DNA of 64,000 nt from Bathymodiolus brooksi thiotrophic gill symbiont (GCF_903642095.1 NZ_CAHJWD020000194.1:1-64000), one strand, 5' to 3'. Numbered from the stretch's first letter, positions 35,183 to 48,235 are shown. The notes: generated from the sequence alone by a model not told the origin. Numbers and translations are program-made.

Positions 35183-37468
35183 ATGAAAAAAATAATCGTT
35201 AAACTTGTTTTAATGGCAAGCTTATTAAGTACTTCACTGGCTTTTTCAGCCTCCATTAAGAATATTGAAATTCTAGGTCTTAATGTTATTTCTAGAGGCA
35301 CAGTGCTAAGTTATTTACCCGTTGAAGTTGGCGATGACTATGATGCACAAACCTCATCGAAAATTATTCGTGTTCTTTACAAAACACAATTTTTTAAGGA
35401 CATTGAAGTAACGGAAGAGGAGCAAATCTTAAAAATTAAAGTAACGGAAAACCCACATATTAAATATGTAGATTTTCTCAATAATTCAGAGAAAGTACTT
35501 GACAAAGATACCGTTAAAAAAGTTTTAAGCAGTATGAACCTAACTCAGGGCAAGATTTTCAATAAAAAGCAATTGGATGAATTGATTGAGCAAGTAAAAT
35601 CAACTTACATTAGCCAAGGTTACCACAATATCAAAATCACCAAAAATATTGAAATTGACAGTCAAAACAGAGTAGGAATTGAGCTTGACATTGCCGAAGG
35701 TGAAATTGCCCGTATCAAGACAATGCGCATTTTAGGCAATAAGGTAAAGACAGAGAGGGAGTTACTTGGTTTGTTTGAAATTGGCGAACCCAATTGGTTT
35801 GTTTTAAACTATTTCACCGAAAAAGATCATTACTCAAAAATTGCATTAGATGCAGGCATTGAGGCATTGAAATCGCAGTATATTAACTCAGGTTATCTTA
35901 GTTTTAAAGTAACCGATGTTAAAAGTGAATTATCTGAAGATAAAAAAAATATTGATATCACTATTCAGATAAAAGAAGGCGACAAATACACAATTGGTAA
36001 CATTATTTTTTCAGGAAATACATTAAATAAGTCTGATAGAAATCTAACAAAATTACTAACAATTAAGCCTGGTAAAGTTTTTATGCGCAAAAAAATCATC
36101 AATGACATTAAAGCCATAACAGAAGCTTATACCGATCAGGGTTATGCTTTCGTTAAAGTAGATGTGGCAACTGCTGAAGGCAAAGTAGATCCTGTTATTG
36201 ACTTAAATTTTAAAATTACACCGAAGAAAAAAGTTTATATTAATCGCATTACTATTACTGGCAATACTAGAACACAGGATGAAGTTGTGCGTAGGGAAAT
36301 CGATGTTTATGAAGGTGGACTGTATTCAGACAAAGCATTGGAAAATTCAATAACCAAGATTAAACGACTGGGGTTCTTCTCCAATGTAACAATGAATGTT
36401 TCCAAAGTTAAAAACTTTAGCGATAAAATTGATTTAAACTTTGTAGTGGAAGAGACTAAAACTGGCACCTTTTCTATTGGTATATCTCACTCCAACAATT
36501 CTGGTGCTGCTTTTAATCTAGGCATAAAAGAAAAGAACTTTCTTGGTACGGGTAATGTATTAAATGCATCGGCGTCACACTCTGAAGCGGTAGAGGAATT
36601 ATCATTATATTTTTCTAATCCTTATTTTACTCAAGATGGGCATAACATTAATTATGGTATTTTCAATAAAAAAACTGATGGTGCAGAATTAGATGTTGCC
36701 TCTTATAAAATCAATCAAAGTGGGGGAAGTATCGGCTATGGAATCCCAGTTACAAAAAATACACGCATTACTACAAATTTAAAACTTTCCAGCAGGGATG
36801 TTACTTGTGGAGCCACTTTTGCAAAGGACTACGAAGTAAAGCAGTGTGCTAGTAATGACAGAACCGAGGCCAAACTTAGTATAAATTGGAGTAGCAATAC
36901 CTTAGATAATTACAACTTTCCAACAACAGGGGACAGAAAAAATCTTAACTTGAGTGTCGCATTGCCAGTTGCTGATTTTAGATATTACAAAATAAACGCT
37001 TCGAAAAAAAGATACCGTCCCATCTTTAAAAATATAACCTTAAAAACAAATTCTAAAATAGGTATAGCACAGGGTTATGACAAGAAAGAATTGCCATTCT
37101 TTGAGCGATTTTATGGAGGTGGGTCTTCTTCTGTGCGTGGTTTTGACTTTAACTCTTTGGGTGAAAAATACGCAAATGGAAAGGCCAAAGGCGGTAAATT
37201 ATCTATACTATCAGGGGTTTCTATAATTTCACCGCTTACCTTTATAAAAGACAGCAGCAATATGCGCATAAGTGCCTTTATTGATATAGGTGGCATTAGT
37301 GAAGAGGTATCTAGTTTTAAAGCCTCTAATTTGCGTGCATCTACTGGTGTAGCATTTACTTGGCTAACCCCTATTGGCCCGTTAGGTGTTTATTTTGCCA
37401 AACCTTTTTTAAAGAAAACAGGGGATAAAACCAAGTCTTTTGAGTTTACTATTGGCACAAGTTTCTAA
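35183..37468 (+). CDS. bamA: Outer membrane protein assembly factor BamA
   Basis: 761 residues. A signal peptide (residues 1 to about 22, ending LAFSAS) is followed by five POTRA domains (about 24-420) and a 16-strand beta-barrel. The barrel carries the conserved loop-6 motif SSSVRGFDFNSLG. The C-terminus ends in Phe (FEFTIGTSF), the usual outer-membrane signal. BamA inserts beta-barrel proteins into the outer membrane. E. coli has skp between bamA and lpxD; here lpxD follows after 2 bases and skp is missing. Confidence 0.97.
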   Translation: MKKIIVKLVLMASLLSTSLAFSASIKNIEILGLNVISRGTVLSYLPVEVGDDYDAQTSSKIIRVLYKTQFFKDIEVTEEEQILKIKVTENPHIKYVDFLNNSEKVLDKDTVKKVLSSMNLTQGKIFNKKQLDELIEQVKSTYISQGYHNIKITKNIEIDSQNRVGIELDIAEGEIARIKTMRILGNKVKTERELLGLFEIGEPNWFVLNYFTEKDHYSKIALDAGIEALKSQYINSGYLSFKVTDVKSELSEDKKNIDITIQIKEGDKYTIGNIIFSGNTLNKSDRNLTKLLTIKPGKVFMRKKIINDIKAITEAYTDQGYAFVKVDVATAEGKVDPVIDLNFKITPKKKVYINRITITGNTRTQDEVVRREIDVYEGGLYSDKALENSITKIKRLGFFSNVTMNVSKVKNFSDKIDLNFVVEETKTGTFSIGISHSNNSGAAFNLGIKEKNFLGTGNVLNASASHSEAVEELSLYFSNPYFTQDGHNINYGIFNKKTDGAELDVASYKINQSGGSIGYGIPVTKNTRITTNLKLSSRDVTCGATFAKDYEVKQCASNDRTEAKLSINWSSNTLDNYNFPTTGDRKNLNLSVALPVADFRYYKINASKKRYRPIFKNITLKTNSKIGIAQGYDKKELPFFERFYGGGSSSVRGFDFNSLGEKYANGKAKGGKLSILSGVSIISPLTFIKDSSNMRISAFIDIGGISEEVSSFKASNLRASTGVAFTWLTPIGPLGVYFAKPFLKKTGDKTKSFEFTIGTSF

Positions 37469-37470
37469 TA

Positions 37471-38466
37471 GTGTATAGATTAAAAGACATTGCTACTTTT
37501 ATTGATGCCGAGTTAATAGGTGATGCGTCAATAAAAATCAACAGTCTTGCCACTAGTTTTAATGCACAAAAAGATCAGCTCACTTATATTGCATCAAATA
37601 AATACAAAGCAGATTTACTGGACTTAAAAGCGGGTGCAGTTATCATAACCAAGGATTTATTGGAAGATTGCCCCACTAATGCCCTTGTGGTTGATAATGT
37701 TTATTTAGCTTTTGCTCAAATTACGCACTATTTTAAACAACAGCCGACCTATCTTGATGGTATTCACACTAGTGCTCAAATTAACAGCAAAAACATTGCC
37801 AAGAGTTGCACTATTGGAGCGCATGTTGTGATTGGTAAAAACTGCACCATTGGCACTAATACAATAATTGAACAAGGTGTAATAATAGGGAATAATGTCA
37901 TTATTCAGCCCAATGTGACTATTTTACAAAACTGCACCATTGGCAACAATGTCTTTCTTTCAGTGGGTGTGGTTATCGGCTCAGAAGGTTTTGGCAATGC
38001 TTTAGACAATCAAGGACACTGGCACACTATCGCACATCTGGGCAATGTGATCATTGGCGATGATGTAGCCATTGGTGCAAATACTGTTATTGACAGAGGC
38101 ACATTAGAAGACACGCAAATACACAGTGGCGTGCGTCTTGATAATTTGGTGCATATTGCCCACAATGTCAGTTTGGGTGCAAATACAGCAATCGCCGCAG
38201 GTGTAACTATTGGTGGCAGTGTCACATTAGGTAAACGATGTCAAGTTGGTGGTGGTGCGGTGATTGCCAGCCATATGTGCTTAGCAGATGATGTGATTGT
38301 TACTGGTGCTAGCACGGTGGATAAGCACCTGAATAAAGGGCATTACACAGGCTTTACCTCTATCTCCTTGCATTCAGATTGGAAAAGAATACAAATGTGG
38401 CTGTCAAAACTTGATAAAATCACGCAATATTTAAACATTAAATTAAAATCTTTAAAAGGACAATAA
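37471..38466 (+). CDS. lpxD: UDP-3-O-acyl-glucosamine N-acyltransferase
   Basis: 331 residues with a GTG start 2 bases after bamA. N-terminal uridine-binding domain, then a left-handed beta-helix of hexapeptide repeats ([13 protein letters not shown] and similar). The catalytic histidine region is HIAHNVSLG. It adds the second acyl chain in lipid A synthesis. It is followed by fabZ and lpxA. Confidence 0.96.
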   Translation: MYRLKDIATFIDAELIGDASIKINSLATSFNAQKDQLTYIASNKYKADLLDLKAGAVIITKDLLEDCPTNALVVDNVYLAFAQITHYFKQQPTYLDGIHTSAQINSKNIAKSCTIGAHVVIGKNCTIGTNTIIEQGVIIGNNVIIQPNVTILQNCTIGNNVFLSVGVVIGSEGFGNALDNQGHWHTIAHLGNVIIGDDVAIGANTVIDRGTLEDTQIHSGVRLDNLVHIAHNVSLGANTAIAAGVTIGGSVTLGKRCQVGGGAVIASHMCLADDVIVTGASTVDKHLNKGHYTGFTSISLHSDWKRIQMWLSKLDKITQYLNIKLKSLKGQ

Positions 38467-38468
38467 AT

Positions 38469-38912
38469 ATGGAAATGAACATTCAAGATGTTAAAAATTA
38501 CTTACCGCACCGCTACCCTTTCTTATTGATTGACCGAGTATTAGAATTAGAAGTTGGCAAATCTATCGTTGCGCTTAAAAATGTTTCTTTTAATGAGCCA
38601 CAATTCACTGGACACTTTCCTGAGCAACCAATTATGCCAGGTGTTTTGATTGTTGAGGCGTTGGCACAAGCCACAGGCATCCTAGCATTTAAATCTGAAG
38701 TAGGCAAACCGATTGACGGACAAATTTATATGCTGGTTGGCATAGACAAAGTGCGCTTTAAACGCATGGTTGAGCCGGGTGACCAATTGCGCCTTGAAGT
38801 GGAAGTTTTGGCAGTTAAGCGTGGGATTTGGAAATTTAAATGTGTTGCTATAGTTGAGGGAAAAGTAGTTACCACTGCTGAGTTGATGTGCACCCAAAAG
38901 GCAGCAAACTAA
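38469..38912 (+). CDS. fabZ: 3-hydroxyacyl-[acyl-carrier-protein] dehydratase FabZ
   Basis: 147 residues (E. coli FabZ 151). A hot-dog fold enzyme that dehydrates beta-hydroxyacyl-ACP. The active site His is in [13 protein letters not shown] and the Glu in LIVEALAQA. The N-terminal [13 protein letters not shown] is typical. It lies 2 bases after lpxD, the normal lipid A/fatty acid cluster. Confidence 0.97.
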   Translation: MEMNIQDVKNYLPHRYPFLLIDRVLELEVGKSIVALKNVSFNEPQFTGHFPEQPIMPGVLIVEALAQATGILAFKSEVGKPIDGQIYMLVGIDKVRFKRMVEPGDQLRLEVEVLAVKRGIWKFKCVAIVEGKVVTTAELMCTQKAAN

Positions 38913-38924
38913 AAGAGGTTTATT

Positions 38925-39716
38925 GTGGCAATACACCCTAGTGCAGTCATTGACCCTAGTGCAAAAATTCATGAAAATGCTGAAATATGTGCATACACTA
39001 TCATTGGTGCAAATGTTGAAATTGACTCAGGCACCATTGTAGAATCCCACGCCGTCATACAAGGGCCAACCAAAATTGGTAAAAACAACCATATCTACTC
39101 ATTTACCTCAATTGGTGGCGACCCGCAAGACATTACTTACGAAGTTGGACAAGAATCTAATTTAATTATTGGCAATGACAATCAAATTCGTGAATTTTGC
39201 ACCATCAATCGTGGCACAGAAAAAGAGGAATCTGTTACTCGTGTTGGCTCCAACAATCTGTTTATGGCGTATGTGCATATTGCCCATGATTGCTATATTG
39301 GCGACCACATTATTATGTCAAACAACGCTTCATTGGCAGGACATGTGCGTATACAAAACTGGGCAATTCTTGGCGGATTTACCTTGGTTAAACAATTTTG
39401 CATGATTGGTATGCATACTTATATTGGCATGGGTTGCCAAATCAATAAAGACATTCCGTCTTATATGCTGGCATCAGGTGTGCAGACCCGTGTTCGAAGC
39501 ATTAACGCCGAAGGTATGCGTCGTCGAGGCTTTTCAACGAATGCGATTGCTGCCATCAAGCGTGCCTTTAAAATAGTCTATCGTGGTTCTGGGTTACTTG
39601 ACCAATCTTTGAAAAAATTGGAAGAAACTGAATCCGACCATTTGGAAGTCCTACAATTCGTAGCCTGTATTCGTAGTTCAAAAACAGGCATTATGCGTGG
39701 CCCTAACGAAGAATAA
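38925..39716 (+). CDS. lpxA: UDP-N-acetylglucosamine acyltransferase
   Basis: 263 residues (E. coli LpxA 262) with a GTG start preceded by AGAGG. First step of lipid A synthesis. Hexapeptide repeats run through most of the protein. The catalytic His is in HIAHDCYIG, and the C-terminal helical region begins after RSINAEGMRRRGFS. lpxB, which follows lpxA in many relatives, is replaced here by murJ. Confidence 0.97.
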   Translation: MAIHPSAVIDPSAKIHENAEICAYTIIGANVEIDSGTIVESHAVIQGPTKIGKNNHIYSFTSIGGDPQDITYEVGQESNLIIGNDNQIREFCTINRGTEKEESVTRVGSNNLFMAYVHIAHDCYIGDHIIMSNNASLAGHVRIQNWAILGGFTLVKQFCMIGMHTYIGMGCQINKDIPSYMLASGVQTRVRSINAEGMRRRGFSTNAIAAIKRAFKIVYRGSGLLDQSLKKLEETESDHLEVLQFVACIRSSKTGIMRGPNEE

Positions 39717-39723
39717 TATTTAG

Positions 39724-41253
39724 GTGGATAAGTCTTTTCTAAAGTCCAGTAGTGTTGTTACTATAATGACTTTTATATCACGCATTTTGGGCTTAATTCG
39801 TGATTATATTGTGGCACGATATTTTGGTGCGAATGGCTTAACAGATGCCTTCTTAGTTGCCTTTAAAATTCCTAATTTTCTCAGGCGTTTGTTTGGTGAA
39901 GGTGCTTTTTCTCAGGCGTTTGTGCCTATTTTGGCTGATGCTAAAGCTAATCATAGTGAGGCGGAGGTGCAAAATATAATTAACCACATTGGCACCAAAT
40001 TTTTAACCATTTTAATTATTCTCACTCTAATTGCTGTGGTCATTGCCCCCGCTATTATCTTTATGTTTGCTTGGGGTTTTTATTTTGATGCCGACCCGAC
40101 CAAGTTTAACTTAGCAACAGATATGTTGCGTATTACTTTTCCCTACCTATTGCTGATTTCATTAACCGCATTTGCAGGTAGTATCCTCAATACTTATGAT
40201 AAATTTGCTGTACCTGCCTTTACGCCAGTGTTGTTAAATATTTCGATGATTTTGTGTGCGGTTTATTTGTCAGAAAATTTAGCCACACCCATTATGGCAC
40301 TGGCTTGGGGAGTGTTGATTGGTGGCGTTGTGCAATTGCTATTTCAAATCCCATTTTTAATCAAAATCAAAAAAATGCCTCACTTGGTAAAAGGCAACCA
40401 CCAAGCCGTAAAAACTCTTAAAAAGCGACTAATACCTGCCCTATTCGGCGTTTCAGTATCACAAATCAATTTACTAATAGACACCATGATTGCCACCGTA
40501 TTAACCAGTGGCAGTGTTTCTTGGTTATATTATTCAGATCGATTACTAGAGTTGCCTTTAGCACTGATTGGCATTGCCTTAGCAACAGTAGCCTTAGCCA
40601 AACTCAGTCGTCATTTTGCCAACAAAGATGAGCAAAAATTTACCCGCACAGTAGATTATGCTCTCAAAATTGGCTTAATACTTGGTGCACCTGCTTGCAT
40701 AGGGCTTATCTTATTAGCAGAACCTTTGATGATTACTTTGTTTCAATATGATAATTTTAATGCCTTTGCTGCTCATCAATCTGCACTTAGCCTGATGGCT
40801 TATGGCACTGGATTAATGGCGTTTATTGCAATCAAAATTTTAGCCCCTGTGTTTCTTGCCAGAGGCGATACCAAAACACCTGTTAAAGTAGGCATAATAG
40901 CAATGGGGTCCAATGTATTTTTAAATGTTATATTGGCTTATTACTATGCACACACAGGTTTGGCAATTGCCACCTCAATATCGGCGGTTATCAACGCTTC
41001 TTTATTGTATTACTACTTAAACCAACGCACTATTTTTACACTTTCCAAGAATTTTTTCAAACTATTTCTTAAAGTTTTACTGGCAACTATTATAATAACC
41101 ATCTTTATATTAAACTTTAATCAAACAATCAATGACTACTTGTATGCCAACGCTTGGAACAGAGTGTTAGAAATAAGTTATGTTATTGGTCTTTCAGTGC
41201 TTATTTATTTTATAAGTTTAAGGCTGTTAGGCGTAAAAATGAGGAAATTATGA
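39724..41253 (+). CDS. murJ: Lipid II flippase MurJ
   Basis: 509 residues with a GTG start (GGTGGATAAG) 7 bases after lpxA. A MOP-superfamily membrane protein with about 14 helices. The start segment [20 protein letters not shown] and a following [20 protein letters not shown] region (quoted in part: [16 protein letters not shown]) are family signatures. It flips lipid II for peptidoglycan synthesis. It overlaps yggX by 4 bases (ATGA). Confidence 0.96.
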   Translation: MDKSFLKSSSVVTIMTFISRILGLIRDYIVARYFGANGLTDAFLVAFKIPNFLRRLFGEGAFSQAFVPILADAKANHSEAEVQNIINHIGTKFLTILIILTLIAVVIAPAIIFMFAWGFYFDADPTKFNLATDMLRITFPYLLLISLTAFAGSILNTYDKFAVPAFTPVLLNISMILCAVYLSENLATPIMALAWGVLIGGVVQLLFQIPFLIKIKKMPHLVKGNHQAVKTLKKRLIPALFGVSVSQINLLIDTMIATVLTSGSVSWLYYSDRLLELPLALIGIALATVALAKLSRHFANKDEQKFTRTVDYALKIGLILGAPACIGLILLAEPLMITLFQYDNFNAFAAHQSALSLMAYGTGLMAFIAIKILAPVFLARGDTKTPVKVGIIAMGSNVFLNVILAYYYAHTGLAIATSISAVINASLLYYYLNQRTIFTLSKNFFKLFLKVLLATIIITIFILNFNQTINDYLYANAWNRVLEISYVIGLSVLIYFISLRLLGVKMRKL

Positions 41254-41516
41254 ACACTGTAAATTGTATCCACTTAAACAAAGAACTTGAAGCTTTAGAA
41301 CGGGCACCCTATCCGGGGGAACTAGGCAAACGCATCTTAGACAATGTGTCCAAACAGGGCTGGCAAGCATGGCTAGATCATCAAACTATGTTAATTAACG
41401 AAAACAATCTTAATATGTTAGACGAAAAAGCACAAAGTTACTTAAAAGAGCAAATGGAAAAATTCTTCTTTTCTGCAGATGGAGCTGATGATATTGCAGG
41501 CTATACAAAAGAATAA
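41250..41516 (+). CDS. yggX: Probable Fe(2+)-trafficking protein YggX
   Basis: 88 residues from ATG 41250; a longer frame to 41154 lies inside murJ. YggX is about 91 residues in E. coli. [19 protein letters not shown] and [16 protein letters not shown] are characteristic. It protects iron-sulfur clusters from oxidation and is linked to iron trafficking. It joins gmk by a 1-base TAATG overlap. Confidence 0.93.
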   Translation: MNTVNCIHLNKELEALERAPYPGELGKRILDNVSKQGWQAWLDHQTMLINENNLNMLDEKAQSYLKEQMEKFFFSADGADDIAGYTKE

Positions 41517-42127
41517 TGGCCAATCTATTTATTATCGCCGCCCCCTCTGGTTGTGGCAAAACCTCTTTAGTTAAAGCACTGATTGAAAAAACGCAAAATC
41601 TTTGTGTTTCAGTCTCACACACCACGCGCACAGCCCGTTCAGATGAGACACACGGAAAAAACTACTTCTTTGTTAGCAAAGATGCATTTGATGAAATTAA
41701 CGATAGCGATGGTTTTATTGAGTCAGCTTGTGTGTTTGATAATTACTATGGTAGCGCTAAACAAACGGTTAAAGATTTATTGGCAGCAGGTCAAGATGTG
41801 ATTTTAGAAATTGATTGGCAAGGTGCCAGACAAGTTGAAAAAAGTTTTCCAAACATTACCAGCATCTTTATTATCCCCCCTTCCATTGAATCACTTAGAG
41901 CGCGTTTAACTGGTAGAGGGCAAGATGATACATCAATTATTGAGCGTAGAATGCAAGACGCTGTAAGTGAAATGCAACATTATAATGAATTTGACTATTT
42001 GGTTATTAATGATGATTTTGAAACAGCACTTAATGATTTGTCCAATATTATCCATTCGCAGAGATTAGATACTGAACAACAATTTTCTAAACATCAAGTC
42101 CTACTTGAAACTCTAATCCAAAAATAG
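41516..42127 (+). CDS. gmk: Guanylate kinase
   Basis: 203 residues (E. coli Gmk 207). P-loop APSGCGKTSL at residues 8-17. The GMP-binding region contains SVSHTTRTARSDE and the core strand segment VILEIDWQGARQV. It phosphorylates GMP to GDP. rpoZ, often next to gmk, is not here; yggX and murJ precede it. Confidence 0.96.
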   Translation: MANLFIIAAPSGCGKTSLVKALIEKTQNLCVSVSHTTRTARSDETHGKNYFFVSKDAFDEINDSDGFIESACVFDNYYGSAKQTVKDLLAAGQDVILEIDWQGARQVEKSFPNITSIFIIPPSIESLRARLTGRGQDDTSIIERRMQDAVSEMQHYNEFDYLVINDDFETALNDLSNIIHSQRLDTEQQFSKHQVLLETLIQK

Positions 42128-42226
42128 TATTAGCTCTTGCTATTACAAAACTTATCAATCTGATTGTTAAACATTATGCCTCTCCTGTAATAATAAAGAT
42201 TAATATTGGTTTTTGGTTTTCTATTT

Positions 42227-42253
42227 TTTGAATTAGGGGTGAAAGCCTTATAA
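42227..42253 (+). promoter_or_regulatory. Possible sigma-32-like promoter upstream of rpoH
   Basis: TTTGAA (42227-42232), 13 bases, then CCTTATAA (42246-42253). This resembles the sigma-32 pattern CTTGAA-N13/14-CCCCATnT, with several mismatches in the -10. A TATGAT at 42273-42278 is an alternative sigma-70 -10 without a good -35. Confidence 0.3.
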
Positions 42254-42311
42254 AAAAAACTTTAAATTAAGGTATGATGTTATCGTGTTTTTTATCTTTA
42301 AAAATAAGACA

Positions 42312-43157
42312 ATGAATCAAAAATTTACCTTACCTAGCGTTCAAGCCAATACCGGTATTGGTGTTCAAAAATATCCGCCAATTCTATCGGCAGAAGAAGA
42401 ATATGCCTTAGCTGTTGAATTGTATGAAAACCACGATTTGAGTGCAGCAAGAAAATTGGTGTTATCACACATGCGTTTTGTTGCCTTTATTGCACACGGT
42501 TACAAAGGTTATGGTCTTGAGCAAGCAGATTTAATTCAAGAAGGCACGATTGGACTAATGAAGGCGGTTAAACGCTTTAATCCTAATAAAAATGTGCGCC
42601 TTGCTTCTTATGCAGTCTATTGGATTCGTGCTGAAATTCACGAATTTATCTTTAAAAACTGGAAGATTGTCAAAGTTGCAACCACGAAATCACAACGCAA
42701 GTTATTTTTCAAACTTAAAAAAGCAAAATCACATATCTACACCTCGCTCAGTGTAGCGCAAGCAGAAGAAATAGCCAATGAACTAGGTGTGCGTCCTAAA
42801 GATGTTCTAGAAATGGAATCTCGATTACAATTCAATGATGTTGCCTTTGAGGCTACAGATTCAGACGAAGAAAACACCTTTGCCCCAGAGCGTTATTTAA
42901 CTGACGCTAATGCACAAACACCTGAGCAACTATTGCTCAGTGATGACACTCGGAAAAACCAGCAACAACAACTTTATAAAGCACTTTCTGCGCTAGATGA
43001 AAGAAGTTTAGATATTTTACAATCTAGATACTTGAAAGAAGAAAAAACGACCCTACATACCTTAGCAGATAAGTATGAAGTTTCCGCTGAAAGGATTCGT
43101 CAGCTTGAAAATAAAGCCATGCAAAAGCTTAAGAGTTTTTTAAAAGAACAAGTTTAA
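42312..43157 (+). CDS. rpoH: RNA polymerase heat-shock sigma factor (sigma-32)
   Basis: 281 residues from ATG 42312; a GTG at 42285 would add nine. Region 2 has LRRF-like HMRFVAFIAHGYKGYGLEQAD and DLIQEGTIGLMKAVKRF. The RpoH box QRKLFFKLKK is specific to sigma-32. Region 4 ends with ALDERSLDILQSRYL and a helix-turn-helix. It directs heat-shock transcription. In E. coli rpoH follows ftsEX; here it directly precedes groES-groEL by 36 bases. Confidence 0.96.
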   Translation: MNQKFTLPSVQANTGIGVQKYPPILSAEEEYALAVELYENHDLSAARKLVLSHMRFVAFIAHGYKGYGLEQADLIQEGTIGLMKAVKRFNPNKNVRLASYAVYWIRAEIHEFIFKNWKIVKVATTKSQRKLFFKLKKAKSHIYTSLSVAQAEEIANELGVRPKDVLEMESRLQFNDVAFEATDSDEENTFAPERYLTDANAQTPEQLLLSDDTRKNQQQQLYKALSALDERSLDILQSRYLKEEKTTLHTLADKYEVSAERIRQLENKAMQKLKSFLKEQV

Positions 43158-43193
43158 AAGCTCAAAAAAATTTAAATTTAAATAGGAGAAAAA

Positions 43194-45121
<1,928 letters not shown>

Positions 45122-45141
45122 ATCACCTGACTTTTGGTTAT

Positions 45142-45173
45142 AAAAAAGCCTCGTTTTTACGGGGCTTTTTTTG
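45142..45173 (+). terminator. Rho-independent terminator of rpoH-groES-groEL
   Basis: GCCTCG and CGGGGC pair (one G-T) around TTTTTA, extended by A/T pairs. A run of seven T follows. It lies 21 bases after the groEL stop and is the clearest terminator in the window. Confidence 0.85.
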
Positions 45174-45236
45174 GCATGATACTTTACAAAATAGTTTAAA
45201 ATAATTATAAAATATTGCCTTAACTTTTTACAACTT

Positions 45237-45362
45237 ATGAAACAAACAAAACAACACTTTTTTCACTTTAAAATTCATCAAATAACCAGCCATCTTTCTC
45301 ATATTTGGATGGAAATTTCACCATTTTCGTGCCTTTCTAAGTTAAATTGGGTTTATTTATGA
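45237..45362 (+). CDS. Possible 41-residue leader ORF coupled to parE
   Basis: An ATG at 45237 opens a frame whose TGA (45360-45362) overlaps the parE start in ATGA. The product would start MKQTKQHFFHFKIHQITSHL and contains six His. No family is recognised and no strong ribosome-binding site is seen. The length and overlap might be chance. Confidence 0.25.
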   Translation: MKQTKQHFFHFKIHQITSHLSHIWMEISPFSCLSKLNWVYL

Positions 45363-47242
45363 GTAACTATGACTCATCCTCCATTGAGGTATTATCTGGC
45401 TTAGACCCCGTACGCAAACGCCCAGGAATGTATACAGAGACTGAGCGTCCTAATCATTTAGCACAAGAAGTAATTGACAACAGTGTCGATGAAGCAGTGG
45501 CTGGATATGCGACAAAAATCAATGTGGTGCTTTGCAAAGATAATTCTATCTCAGTTGAGGATAACGGTCGCGGTATGCCTGTTGACATTCACCCTAAAGA
45601 AGGCGTATCAGGTGTTGAGGTAATTCTCACCAAACTTCATGCAGGTGGTAAATTTTCAAATGATTCTTATCAGTTTTCTGGGGGGCTGCACGGGGTTGGA
45701 ATTTCAGTGGTAAACGCCCTGTCAACGCTAGTAGAAGTGTGGATTAAACGCGATTCTAAAACACATTATATTTCATTTTCCAATGGCCTTAAAAAATCTG
45801 AACTTGAGGTCATTGGTGCTGTTGGAAAACGCAACACAGGCACCAAAGTTAAATTCACTCCAGATGCACAATTTTTTGACACAGTGAAATTTTCTATTAC
45901 CAAGTTAAGGCACAATCTACGCTCAAAAGCAGTGCTATGCCCAGGTTTAGATGTTACTTTCCACAATGAAATTGATGGCACTGAAGACCATTGGAACTAC
46001 AAAGACGGCTTAAAAGATTATTTATCAGTTTCACTTGATGGCTTAGATTGTTTACCAGAAGTGCCATTTGTTGTAACTTACGAGTCTAACGAGCAACAAA
46101 TGCATTGTTCGTTAGCGTGGACAGAATACAACACCAATGTTATCAGTGAAAGTTATGTTAACCTTATTCCCACCTCTCAGGGTGGCACGCATGTCAATGG
46201 GTTACGCTCTGGATTGACCGATGCTTTAAAAGAATTCTGTGAATTTAGAAACCTATTACCGAAAAATCTCAAACTTACACCTGACGATGTTTGGCAAAAA
46301 ATCGCCTATGTATTGTCTATTAAAATTTTAGACCCACAATTTTCAGGGCAAACTAAAGAGCGATTATCCTCTAGAGAATGTGCCAGTTTTGTCGCTAATG
46401 TGGTTAAAGATATATTCAGTCTTTGGCTAAACCAACATACCGCAATTGCTGAAAAAATTGCTGAATTGGCAATTATGAATGCACAATCACGGATGAAAAC
46501 AGGCAAAAAAATAATACGCAAAAAAATAGTAAGTGGTCCCGCTCTACCAGGAAAATTATCAGATTGCACTAGTAATGACCTTGATCAAACCGAAGTGTTT
46601 TTGGTTGAAGGAGATTCTGCAGGTGGCTCTGCTAAACAAGCACGAGATAAAGAATACCAAGCTATCTTGCCACTACGAGGCAAGATTTTAAACACTTGGG
46701 AGGTGGATTCAGACCAAGTGCTGGCAAGTAACGAAATACACGATATTAGCGTTGCCATTGGCTTAGAGCCAAATTGCAAAGACCTATCAGGACTAAGATA
46801 TGGAAAAATTTGTATTTTGGCAGATGCAGACTCAGATGGTGCACATATTGCCACTCTGATTTGCACGCTATTTGTCAAACACTTTCCAAAACTGGTCAAA
46901 GAAGGGCATATTTATGTAGCAATGCCACCACTATATCGTATTGATGCTGGCAAACAAGTGCATTACGCATTAGATAATGCTGAACGCGATGCCATGATTA
47001 AGAAAATAGAAAAAGAAAACAAACGCGTTAAAATTCAAGTTCAACGCTTCAAAGGCTTAGGTGAAATGAACCCTTCGCAACTGCGAGAAACCACGATGTT
47101 ACCTGACACCCGCCGACTGATTCAACTAACACTTGACAACCCACTGCAAGTCGATCAGATGATGGATATGTTACTGAGTAAAAAACGCGCACCAGACCGA
47201 AAGAAATGGCTGGAAGAAAAAGGCAATCTTGCCAATGTCTAA
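45359..47242 (+). CDS. parE: DNA topoisomerase IV subunit B
   Basis: 627 residues from ATG 45359 (E. coli ParE 630); a TTG at 45347 is an alternative. GHKL ATPase domain: [26 protein letters not shown] and [14 protein letters not shown]. The TOPRIM part has [14 protein letters not shown] and [12 protein letters not shown]. Subunits of this size and without the GyrB insertion are ParE. It works with ParC (not in the window) to decatenate chromosomes. It overlaps queC by 8 bases. Confidence 0.96.
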   Translation: MSNYDSSSIEVLSGLDPVRKRPGMYTETERPNHLAQEVIDNSVDEAVAGYATKINVVLCKDNSISVEDNGRGMPVDIHPKEGVSGVEVILTKLHAGGKFSNDSYQFSGGLHGVGISVVNALSTLVEVWIKRDSKTHYISFSNGLKKSELEVIGAVGKRNTGTKVKFTPDAQFFDTVKFSITKLRHNLRSKAVLCPGLDVTFHNEIDGTEDHWNYKDGLKDYLSVSLDGLDCLPEVPFVVTYESNEQQMHCSLAWTEYNTNVISESYVNLIPTSQGGTHVNGLRSGLTDALKEFCEFRNLLPKNLKLTPDDVWQKIAYVLSIKILDPQFSGQTKERLSSRECASFVANVVKDIFSLWLNQHTAIAEKIAELAIMNAQSRMKTGKKIIRKKIVSGPALPGKLSDCTSNDLDQTEVFLVEGDSAGGSAKQARDKEYQAILPLRGKILNTWEVDSDQVLASNEIHDISVAIGLEPNCKDLSGLRYGKICILADADSDGAHIATLICTLFVKHFPKLVKEGHIYVAMPPLYRIDAGKQVHYALDNAERDAMIKKIEKENKRVKIQVQRFKGLGEMNPSQLRETTMLPDTRRLIQLTLDNPLQVDQMMDMLLSKKRAPDRKKWLEEKGNLANV

Positions 47243-47909
47243 AGCAGTCATTCTTTTATCAGGTGGCTTAGATTCTACCACCACGCTTGCTATTGCCAAA
47301 TCCCAAGGATTTGATTGCTACGCATTGAGTTTTGATTATGGGCAAAAGCAAAAATCAGAACTGAATTCTGCTAAACAGATTTCTGAATTGTTTTCTACTA
47401 TTGAGCACCGAATTATGACCATCTCTTTAAACGATATTGGTGGATCTGCACTTACCGACAGTGCAATTGATGTGCCAAAATTTAAAAAGAGTAACGGCAT
47501 CCCTATTACTTATGTGCCTGCACGCAACACCATCTTTCTATCTTATGCAATGGCATGGGCAGAAGTGCTAGAATGCCAAGATGTCTTTATCGGTGTTAAT
47601 GCGCTAGATTATTCAGGCTACCCAGATTGCCGTGCAGAATATATTAGTGCCTTTGAAACCATGGCAAATCTTGCTACCAAACAAGGTGTTGAAGGTCAAA
47701 AACTCACTATTCACACGCCATTAATAGATTTACATAAGGCGCAAATTATTCAAAAAGGTTTGGCATTAGGGGTAGATTATGCAATGACTACTACTTGTTA
47801 TCAAGCGGATGAAAATGGCGATGCTTGTGGATTTTGTGATGCTTGTGAATATAGAAAACTCGGCTTTAAAGCGGCAGGCATAATAGACCCCACCCATTAT
47901 CAAAAATAG
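47235..47909 (+). CDS. queC: 7-cyano-7-deazaguanine synthase
   Basis: 224 residues from ATG 47235, inside the last codons of parE. It converts 7-carboxy-7-deazaguanine to preQ0 for queuosine. The PP-loop is [25 protein letters not shown] and the zinc cysteines in [10 protein letters not shown] are present. No preQ1 riboswitch is expected or seen, because the gene overlaps parE. Confidence 0.96.
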   Translation: MSKAVILLSGGLDSTTTLAIAKSQGFDCYALSFDYGQKQKSELNSAKQISELFSTIEHRIMTISLNDIGGSALTDSAIDVPKFKKSNGIPITYVPARNTIFLSYAMAWAEVLECQDVFIGVNALDYSGYPDCRAEYISAFETMANLATKQGVEGQKLTIHTPLIDLHKAQIIQKGLALGVDYAMTTTCYQADENGDACGFCDACEYRKLGFKAAGIIDPTHYQK

Positions 47910-47923
47910 TTGTAAAAACACTA

Positions 47924-47951
47924 TTGCATAAAACTATTTTTACGATAAAAT
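47924..47951 (+). promoter_or_regulatory. Promoter of acpP
   Basis: TTGCAT (47924-47929), 16 bases, then TAAAAT (47946-47951). It lies 33 bases upstream of the acpP start, in the gap after queC. Good match to a sigma-70 promoter. Confidence 0.55.
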
Positions 47952-47984
47952 ACAACTTTTATAATAATAACACGGGAATAACAA

Positions 47985-48212
47985 ATGAGTATTGAGCAAA
48001 GAGTAAAGGCAGTGGTAGCTGAGCAATTAGACGCAAGTGGCGATATTGATAACAACGCTTCTTTTATTGATGATTTAGGTGCAGACTCTCTAGACACTGT
48101 TGAATTAGTTATGTCGCTTGAAGAAGAATTTGACTGTGAAATTCCTGATGATGAGGCAGAAAATATTACTACAGTTCAACAAGCAATTGATTATGTTAAC
48201 AATAATTTGTAA
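47985..48212 (+). CDS. acpP: Acyl carrier protein
   Basis: 75 residues, strongly acidic. The phosphopantetheine-attachment serine is in [12 protein letters not shown]. It carries acyl chains in fatty-acid and lipid A synthesis. fabF follows after its own terminator. fabG and fabD, which often precede acpP, are not here. Confidence 0.98.
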   Translation: MSIEQRVKAVVAEQLDASGDIDNNASFIDDLGADSLDTVELVMSLEEEFDCEIPDDEAENITTVQQAIDYVNNNL

Positions 48213-48235
48213 TTTCCATTTATTGACTTAAATTT

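Noticed and set aside
43101-43193. A sigma-32 promoter for groES within the end of rpoH
   Set aside because: CTTGAAA is present near 43105, but the only CCAT-like sequence is about 6 bases away, too close for a promoter.
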